Assembly: GCA_041168905.1 (NCBI GenBank)
Contig: JBEEJZ010000121.1
Coordinates: forward strand, 1-10,935
Direction: 5' to 3'
From: JBEEJZ01 sp041168905
GTDB taxonomy: Bacteria > Pseudomonadota > Gammaproteobacteria > Burkholderiales > Burkholderiaceae_C
Length of the DNA: 10,935 nucleotides
The notes under the pieces were generated by a model. That model had not been told where the DNA came from. It made no database searches and saw nothing but the letters and a program-made list of their open reading frames with translations. Positions 5,961 to 10,935 of this stretch are shown one piece after another (position 1 is the stretch's first letter; every line of letters starts with the position of its first letter). The position numbers and the translations under genes were made by a program.

Positions 5961-8291
5961 CTAGACCAAGGCCTTGTAGACGCCACAGCCCACATACAGG
6001 CCATCCAGCTTGATGACGTAAGACATTTTGCTCTGGACCTTGCCACTGACCGGGTTGGTGATGTCGTATTCCACCCAGCCTGGGCCCACGTCTGCCTGGC
6101 TGATGATGTCCTGCATCAGGCCGTCGGCATCAATGCCTGGCACATCCCTGACGCGCGAGCCCACTTTGCTGGTATTGCCTGCAAAAGCGAGGTACGTACC
6201 CTCGGCATCCAGGGCGAAGACATACATGTCGCGATCAAAAAACGAATTGGACTTGTCTGTCAGCCCCCTCAAAAAGGCTTCCCTACCGCCACATGAATTT
6301 CTGAAGTCATAGGCTCTTTCGACCAGTGCCATGGCCTCGTCCGGCACGCCCTGTGGCAACTTGAACATCCCGATGGCATTCGTGAGGGAGCCGGCCCGCA
6401 TTTCCAAGCCTGTCGACTGTGTGACGGCTTGCTCAACCATTTGTGCGTTGCGCTGAGTAATTTCGTCAAGTTGCTTGATGGCAGCAGATATTTCACTCAA
6501 GGCAGTGCTTTGGTCGGCACTGGCCATGGAAATATCGGAGATGCTGGTCGACACCACCCGGATGCCACTCACGATCTGACTCATACCGTCGCCGGCAGCG
6601 CGAATTTGAGCCACACTGGCCTCCACTTGCGCCGATGAGGCCTTGATCAGGGTGCGGATTTCGCGCGCGCTTTCCGCTGAGCGTTGCGCCAAGGATCGCA
6701 CCTCGCTGGCAACTACGGCAAAACCACGTCCCGCCTCGCCCGCACGCGCAGCCTCTACCGCTGCATTGAGAGCCAGAATATTGGTTTGAAACGCTAGGCC
6801 ATCGATCACACCGATGATTTCGTTCATGCGCACCGCACTTTGCTGAATGGCCACCACCGACTCGACCGATTCACTCATGGCGCTGGCTCCCGTCTCAGCG
6901 ATGTCTCGCACCTGGGCCGCCTGCCGGTCAACCTCACCGGCAGACTGTGCATTTTGCTGAACCGTTGATGCCAGTTCCTGCACACTGGCCGAGGTTTGCT
7001 CCAGGTTCGCGGCCTGCTGCTCCGTACGGTCAGAAAGTTCGCGGTTGCCCACGCTCAAGGTGCGCCCTGCATGGGCGACCAAGGCCGAATCACTGCCCAC
7101 GGCAGCGACCATGGCCGACACGTTAGAGATCATTTTTTGGAGCAGGCCGCCCAAGGCACCAATTTCGTCGTGGCTGCGCAGCTGCACTTGGGCACGCAAG
7201 TTGCCCTCGGTCAGCTGTTTCATCGCGGTGCTGAGCTGCTGCAAATCCACGGTGAAAGCCCTGTAGAAACTTGCAATCAGGTACAGCAACACCAGTATGA
7301 CGAAAGTAGCCCCACCCGCTAGAGCGTTGCGTTGCAGCGTGAGCTCCCTGGAGCGCGCCTGCAGCCGCTCGTCCAAACGTTGCAACATCAGGTCCTGCAC
7401 AGCCAAAAATCCGTCAATCGCCCGCGTACCCGCAGCAAAATAGGCAGCAGGGTCTACGGAGACACTGGAATTGTTGAAAGCGGCACGCGCCAGCGTGAGA
7501 AACTCTGTGCCGGTTTTCACGGCCACATCCAGACCCAGGCCGGGTTGACCTTTGCGCTCAAACACGGCTTTGGTGAATGTCCACTCCTGCAAAGAGCTGC
7601 TCAGAGTTTGCAGCCGCATACGCATGGCAGCGGCAGCCTGGGGATCGACGGTGGTTTGCGCCAGCAGGCCGGCACCCGCGCCGCGAGCCTGTCCAAGCTG
7701 CTCGGACATCGCAATCATGCGAGTCAACACCGCCTCAGCCAAATGGTAGGGCGCGGCTTCCGGCTCGTACAAAAGACCCGACGACTCCCCCAGCACATAC
7801 ACAAATTGACGTAAGTCGCTAACCAGCAGGGAATGCAGCGCAAAGCTGTCCGACACCGAGGCCCCTTGGGTGCTGGCTGCCAAGTCCCTGATGCGGGGGA
7901 TCAGAGGCTGCCAGGCCGCTGATATATCAAAGGTGTGGGTGTTAGCCACGACCTTTTCAGTGTCGGCCAGCGCCTGATTCATGGCCTGTCGTGTCTGCTC
8001 CAGTTCAGGCAGCACTTTGGGGTTGCCGGACAACATGACATTGGTTTGGCCCCGATGCTTTTGTATCAGCGTCACCACTCGCATGACCGGTCGGATCAGC
8101 TCAACGCCCTCGATTTCGGAGTGGGTAACCGTCAGGTCTGCCTGCTGGCGTACTGACAGGGAAAACGCCACCAGCAGCAGAGGAATGAGCAGCACCGCAG
8201 CCAGAATGGTCAACTTTGCCGGGAGCCGGATCCGCCTTAGGGCGGCAACGCCGGGTGCCAATATGCCCAGCCGCTCGCTGTTGTCTCTCAT
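5961..8291 (-). CDS. Methyl-accepting chemotaxis protein with C-terminal Cache-like domain
   Basis: A 776-residue chemoreceptor. It has a transmembrane helix at about 24-47, a helical periplasmic sensor (48-325), a second helix at 327-344, a HAMP region (about 345-400) and a signalling hairpin (about 405-640). The hairpin tip is unmistakable: FQTNILALNAAVEAARAGEAG then RGFAVVASEVRSLAQRSAE (residues 501-540). The signalling domain should bind CheA/CheW in the cytoplasm. The sensor has a QKHRGQTNVMLSGN segment (77-90) like the QxERG/HRG motif of NIT-type four-helix sensors, but I cannot name a ligand. Residues about 650-776 form an extra domain resembling single Cache domains: FFDRDMYVFALDAEGTYLAF, then GWVEYDITNPVSGKVQSKMS and YVGCGVYK. 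Cache domains normally lie outside the cell; here topology puts it in the cytoplasm. No C-terminal CheR-binding pentapeptide is seen. It stands alone between a convergent neighbour and the epimerase-like gene. Confidence 0.93.
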   Translation of the reverse strand: MRDNSERLGILAPGVAALRRIRLPAKLTILAAVLLIPLLLVAFSLSVRQQADLTVTHSEIEGVELIRPVMRVVTLIQKHRGQTNVMLSGNPKVLPELEQTRQAMNQALADTEKVVANTHTFDISAAWQPLIPRIRDLAASTQGASVSDSFALHSLLVSDLRQFVYVLGESSGLLYEPEAAPYHLAEAVLTRMIAMSEQLGQARGAGAGLLAQTTVDPQAAAAMRMRLQTLSSSLQEWTFTKAVFERKGQPGLGLDVAVKTGTEFLTLARAAFNNSSVSVDPAAYFAAGTRAIDGFLAVQDLMLQRLDERLQARSRELTLQRNALAGGATFVILVLLYLIASFYRAFTVDLQQLSTAMKQLTEGNLRAQVQLRSHDEIGALGGLLQKMISNVSAMVAAVGSDSALVAHAGRTLSVGNRELSDRTEQQAANLEQTSASVQELASTVQQNAQSAGEVDRQAAQVRDIAETGASAMSESVESVVAIQQSAVRMNEIIGVIDGLAFQTNILALNAAVEAARAGEAGRGFAVVASEVRSLAQRSAESAREIRTLIKASSAQVEASVAQIRAAGDGMSQIVSGIRVVSTSISDISMASADQSTALSEISAAIKQLDEITQRNAQMVEQAVTQSTGLEMRAGSLTNAIGMFKLPQGVPDEAMALVERAYDFRNSCGGREAFLRGLTDKSNSFFDRDMYVFALDAEGTYLAFAGNTSKVGSRVRDVPGIDADGLMQDIISQADVGPGWVEYDITNPVSGKVQSKMSYVIKLDGLYVGCGVYKALV

Positions 8292-8310
8292 GAGTCGTCT
8301 TTCGCTATGC

Positions 8311-8335
8311 GTCCCTGCACCTCATGCACAGGGAC
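8311..8335. promoter_or_regulatory. Inverted repeat GTCCCTG-N11-CAGGGAC upstream of the chemoreceptor gene
   Basis: A perfect 7-bp inverted repeat (8311-8317 and 8329-8335) with an 11-base spacer lies 19 bases upstream of the chemoreceptor ATG, inside the 134-base gap between that gene and the epimerase-like gene. It could be a regulator's operator or, since it should lie in the transcript, a hairpin close to the ribosome site (gaaaga, about 8300). It might also end transcription from the upstream carboxylase operon, though it has no T-run. I could not identify a convincing sigma-70 or FliA-type promoter in the gap. Confidence 0.4.
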
Positions 8336-8425
8336 AGGGTTTCCGCAGCATGAAACTATAACGTTCAGACCAGGGGTGCTAGCGCCAGAAAAGCCTATCG
8401 AAAACCTGGCAACCGAGACCGTCGA

Positions 8426-8902
8426 TCAGACCTTGGCCAGCCTCTCAAACGCCTGTCTCACTTCAACAGGCGCCTGCACCAGCTCGATCAGCACGCCTTC
8501 GCCCGAGATCGGGAACTCGTCATTCGCCTTGGGATGCAAAAAGCAAATGTCAAAGCCTGCAGCTCCCTTGCGGATGCCACCCGGCGCGAAGCGCACGCCC
8601 TGCGCGGTCAGCCAATCGACCGCCTTGGGCAAATCGTCTATCCACAGGCCCACATGGTTCAGAGGTGTGGCGTGCACTGCGGGCTTTTTGTCAGGATCCA
8701 TGGGCTGCATCAGGTCCACCTCGACCTTGAAGGGCCCGGTACCCATGGCACAGATGTCTTCATCCACGTTCTCGCGCTCGCTCTTGAAGGTGCCTGTGAC
8801 CTCCAGACCCAGCATGTCCACCCAGAGCTTTTGCAGCCGAAGCTTGTCTGGGCCACCGATAGCGATTTGCTGGATACCCAGCACCTTGAAAGGACGACTC
8901 AT
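8426..8902 (-). CDS. VOC-family protein, probable methylmalonyl-CoA epimerase
   Basis: A 158-residue two-module VOC (glyoxalase-fold) protein. The likely reaction is conversion between (S)- and (R)-methylmalonyl-CoA, the step after propionyl-CoA carboxylase; a glyoxalase-type role is the alternative. Support for the epimerase reading is the FLHPK...GVLIELVQ segment (121-143), typical of that family, and the coupling to the carboxylase gene. Probable metal ligands by position are Q12 (GIQQIAIGG), E61 (FKVEVDLMQ), H83 (LNHVGLWIDD) and E140 (VLIELVQ). The first is usually His in bacterial epimerases; Gln at this place is known from human glyoxalase I. The start codon overlaps the carboxylase stop (ATGA, 8899-8902), a classic translational-coupling arrangement. 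The first module is long, with an acidic KSERENVDEDI insertion. Family certain, exact substrate less so. Confidence 0.8.
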   Translation of the reverse strand: MSRPFKVLGIQQIAIGGPDKLRLQKLWVDMLGLEVTGTFKSERENVDEDICAMGTGPFKVEVDLMQPMDPDKKPAVHATPLNHVGLWIDDLPKAVDWLTAQGVRFAPGGIRKGAAGFDICFLHPKANDEFPISGEGVLIELVQAPVEVRQAFERLAKV

Positions 8903-10935
8903 TTTTCGAACTCCACAATGGCTTGATCGACCGTCAGGGACTCGCCCTTGCTGGCCATCACTTTGCTCACCACACCATCGGCAGCGGCAAACAAGACGTT
9001 TTCCATTTTCATGGCCTCGATCACCGCCACGCGCTCACCCGCCTGCACTTTCTGGCCGGGCACCACGGCCACATCAACCAAAAGGCCCGGCATGGGCGAC
9101 AAGACGAAGCGACTCATGTCGGGCGCGGCTTTGAAAGGCATCAGGGCGTGCAACTCAGCCATGCGAGGCGACATCACCAGCACGTCCACGCGGGTGCCGT
9201 TGTGCTGCACGCGCAAAGCCAATGGGTTTTTGGGTGTACCTCGCTCAACTTGTGCGGTGAATGGCAAGCCGTTGACCGTACCCACAATGGCAATATCGTT
9301 CAGACGCGACTGGCTGCGAATGTCGTAAGTCGACGCGCCTACCTTGACACGGGCCGAGCCCGTTTCTCCGACAAACTCATCCACACGGACCGGCGTGTAG
9401 GCGTTGTTGCCATCGGCAGCCAGAGTAACCACCACATAGTCCTTGCCCGCATTCACGGCGTAGCCCGGCAATTGACCACTGATGGTGGCGGCCCGCTCGC
9501 GCGACTTGCGACGAACGAAGGCGGCGAGTGCGGTCAGGAAGGCCGCATCGTCATGCGGCACATCCTCGGCCCGGAAGCCCTTGGAATATTGCTCGGCGAT
9601 GAAGCCAGTGTTGAAATTGCCACTCACAAACCTGGGATGCGCCAGCAGTGCCGCCTGGAATGGGATGTTGCTGGACACGCCGCGAATCACAAAACCGTTG
9701 AGGGCTTCGCGCATCTTGCCGATGGCGTCACTGCGGTCCTTGCCGTGCACGATGAGCTTGGCAATCATCGAGTCGTAGTACATCGGGATTTCGCCACCGT
9801 CCTGTACGCCGGTGTCCACCCGCACACCAAAGAGATGCTCGGTATCGCCCTGCCACATGGTTTGCTCGGGCGGCGCAAAGCGCACCAGACGGCCCGTGCT
9901 GGGCAAAAAATTGCGGAAAGGGTCTTCGGCGTTGATACGGCACTCGATTGCCCAGCCATTGCGCTTCACATCCGCTTGGGTGAGGGGCAACTTTTCGCCG
10001 GCGGCAACGCGGATCATCAGCTCCACGAGGTCCAGGCCGGTGATGGCCTCGGTCACAGGGTGTTCCACCTGCAAGCGGGTGTTCATCTCCAGGAAATAGA
10101 AGCTCTGGTCCTTGCCGACCACAAACTCCACTGTGCCGGCACTTTGGTATTTCACCGCCTTGGCCAGGGCTACGGCCTGCTCGCCCATGGCCTTGCGTGT
10201 CGCATCGCTGATGAAAGGCGACGGTGCCTCCTCAATCACTTTCTGGTGACGACGCTGGATGGAGCACTCGCGCTCGTTCAGATACAGCACATTGCCGTGG
10301 CTGTCGCCGATGAGCTGAATTTCGATGTGACGTGGTTCTTCGACAAACTTCTCGATGAAGACGCGGTCGTCACCAAAGCTGTTGCGCGCCTCGTTACGGC
10401 AACTGGTGAAACCTTCAAAAGCCTCTTTGTCGTTGAAGGCCACACGCAGGCCCTTTCCGCCGCCGCCAGCACTGGCCTTGATCATCACGGGGTAGCCGAT
10501 GCCCTTGGCGATCTCGACCGCTTTTTCAGGGGACTCGATGGCATCGTTCACACCCGGAATGCAGTTCACGCCGGCAGCACCCGCCAGCTTTTTGGACTCG
10601 ATCTTGTCGCCCATGGCACCAATGGAGTAGTGCTTGGGGCCGATGAAGGCGATGCCCTCTTCTTCTACCCGCTTGGAAAACTCTGCGTTCTCGCTCAAAA
10701 AACCATAACCGGGATGCACCGCCTGTGCACCGGTCTGTTTGCAAGCGGCAATGATCTTGTCGGCGAGCAAATAGCTTTCGCGGCTTGGGGCCGGGCCAAT
10801 GTTGACCGCCTCGTCAGCCAGCATCACATGGCGAGCATCACGGTCGGCATCGGAGTACACCGCCACGGTCTTGATGCCCATCTTGCGGGCAGTGACGATG
10901 ACACGGCAGGCGATTTCGCCACGGTTGGCGATCAG
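8899..10935 (-). CDS. pccA: Propionyl/acetyl-CoA carboxylase alpha subunit (biotin carboxylase + BCCP), 5'-truncated
   Basis: A biotin-dependent carboxylase alpha chain that carboxylates its own biotin with ATP and bicarbonate, then passes the carboxyl to the beta subunit's acyl-CoA substrate. The frame stays open to the window edge: upstream of the internal ATG at 10881 it reads LIANRGEIACRVIVTARK, the family N-terminus, so only a few residues are missing. In the 678 visible residues: the ATP-grasp glycine loop GGGGKG (157-162), ERECSIQRRHQKVIEEAP, the catalytic EMNTRLQVEHPVTE stretch, a middle linker/BT region, and a biotinyl domain with EAMKMEN, the biotinylated lysine encoded at 9007-9009, 35 residues from the end. 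This length and fused layout fit propionyl-CoA carboxylase alpha rather than the separate AccC/AccB. The downstream epimerase-like gene overlaps by four bases and supports a propionate route; the beta subunit gene is expected upstream, outside the window. 3-methylcrotonyl- or geranyl-CoA specificity cannot be fully excluded. Confidence 0.93.
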   Translation of the reverse strand: MIANRGEIACRVIVTARKMGIKTVAVYSDADRDARHVMLADEAVNIGPAPSRESYLLADKIIAACKQTGAQAVHPGYGFLSENAEFSKRVEEEGIAFIGPKHYSIGAMGDKIESKKLAGAAGVNCIPGVNDAIESPEKAVEIAKGIGYPVMIKASAGGGGKGLRVAFNDKEAFEGFTSCRNEARNSFGDDRVFIEKFVEEPRHIEIQLIGDSHGNVLYLNERECSIQRRHQKVIEEAPSPFISDATRKAMGEQAVALAKAVKYQSAGTVEFVVGKDQSFYFLEMNTRLQVEHPVTEAITGLDLVELMIRVAAGEKLPLTQADVKRNGWAIECRINAEDPFRNFLPSTGRLVRFAPPEQTMWQGDTEHLFGVRVDTGVQDGGEIPMYYDSMIAKLIVHGKDRSDAIGKMREALNGFVIRGVSSNIPFQAALLAHPRFVSGNFNTGFIAEQYSKGFRAEDVPHDDAAFLTALAAFVRRKSRERAATISGQLPGYAVNAGKDYVVVTLAADGNNAYTPVRVDEFVGETGSARVKVGASTYDIRSQSRLNDIAIVGTVNGLPFTAQVERGTPKNPLALRVQHNGTRVDVLVMSPRMAELHALMPFKAAPDMSRFVLSPMPGLLVDVAVVPGQKVQAGERVAVIEAMKMENVLFAAADGVVSKVMASKGESLTVDQAIVEFEK

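Noticed and set aside
8384..8410. GCCAG...CTGGC inverted repeat after the epimerase-like gene as a terminator
   Set aside because: The five-pair stem has a 17-base loop and no clean T-run at its end; too weak to call a terminator.
8307..9134. 275-codon plus-strand open frame antisense to the epimerase-like gene and the carboxylase end
   Set aside because: Both minus-strand genes have clear family motifs and a coupled ATGA junction; this product is Ser/Pro/Arg-rich shadow sequence.

Overview
The window looks like chromosomal DNA of a betaproteobacterium, most likely Burkholderiales/Comamonadaceae (Rhodoferax/Polaromonas/Acidovorax-like). This rests on moderately high GC, a Cupriavidus-type intracellular PHB depolymerase, a soluble RnfB-like ferredoxin typical of the group, and a propionyl-CoA carboxylase alpha subunit followed by a VOC protein. 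The genus is an inference from protein resemblance, not from a marker gene. I see no tRNA, rRNA, CRISPR array, insertion sequence or prophage gene, and no clear sign of recent transfer.

Layout. Bases 1-1201 hold three small, closely spaced plus-strand genes: a DUF4256 protein cut by the left edge, a four-helix DUF2306 membrane protein and a DUF1801/YdhG-like protein. After a 139-base gap with a plausible promoter comes an aromatic/aspartate aminotransferase (1341-2537). It meets a convergent LigB-type 4,5-DOPA extradiol dioxygenase (2538-3392, minus) with no base between the two stop codons. A 198-base divergent spacer, rich in repeats, separates the dioxygenase from a PHB depolymerase (3591-5243) that has a 130-residue basic Ala/Pro/Lys tail. 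An RnfB-like iron-sulfur protein follows 29 bases later, with a TTG start (5273-5935). On the minus strand lie a large chemoreceptor with a Cache-like domain after its signalling domain (5961-8291), a VOC/methylmalonyl-CoA epimerase-like protein (8426-8902) and a nearly complete biotin-dependent carboxylase alpha subunit (8899-10935, running off the right edge).

Function. Three themes are visible. One is C3/C4 carbon handling: propionyl-CoA to methylmalonyl-CoA by carboxylase and epimerase, and release of 3-hydroxybutyrate units from PHB. The second is aromatic amino acid metabolism: a transaminase next to a DOPA-type ring-cleavage enzyme. The third is sensing, by the chemoreceptor. Most genes are ordinary housekeeping or accessory metabolic genes. 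I do not see an obviously new multi-gene system. The points most worth a second look are the PHB depolymerase tail, the cytoplasmic Cache-like module of the chemoreceptor, and the repeat architecture in the divergent spacer ahead of phaZ.
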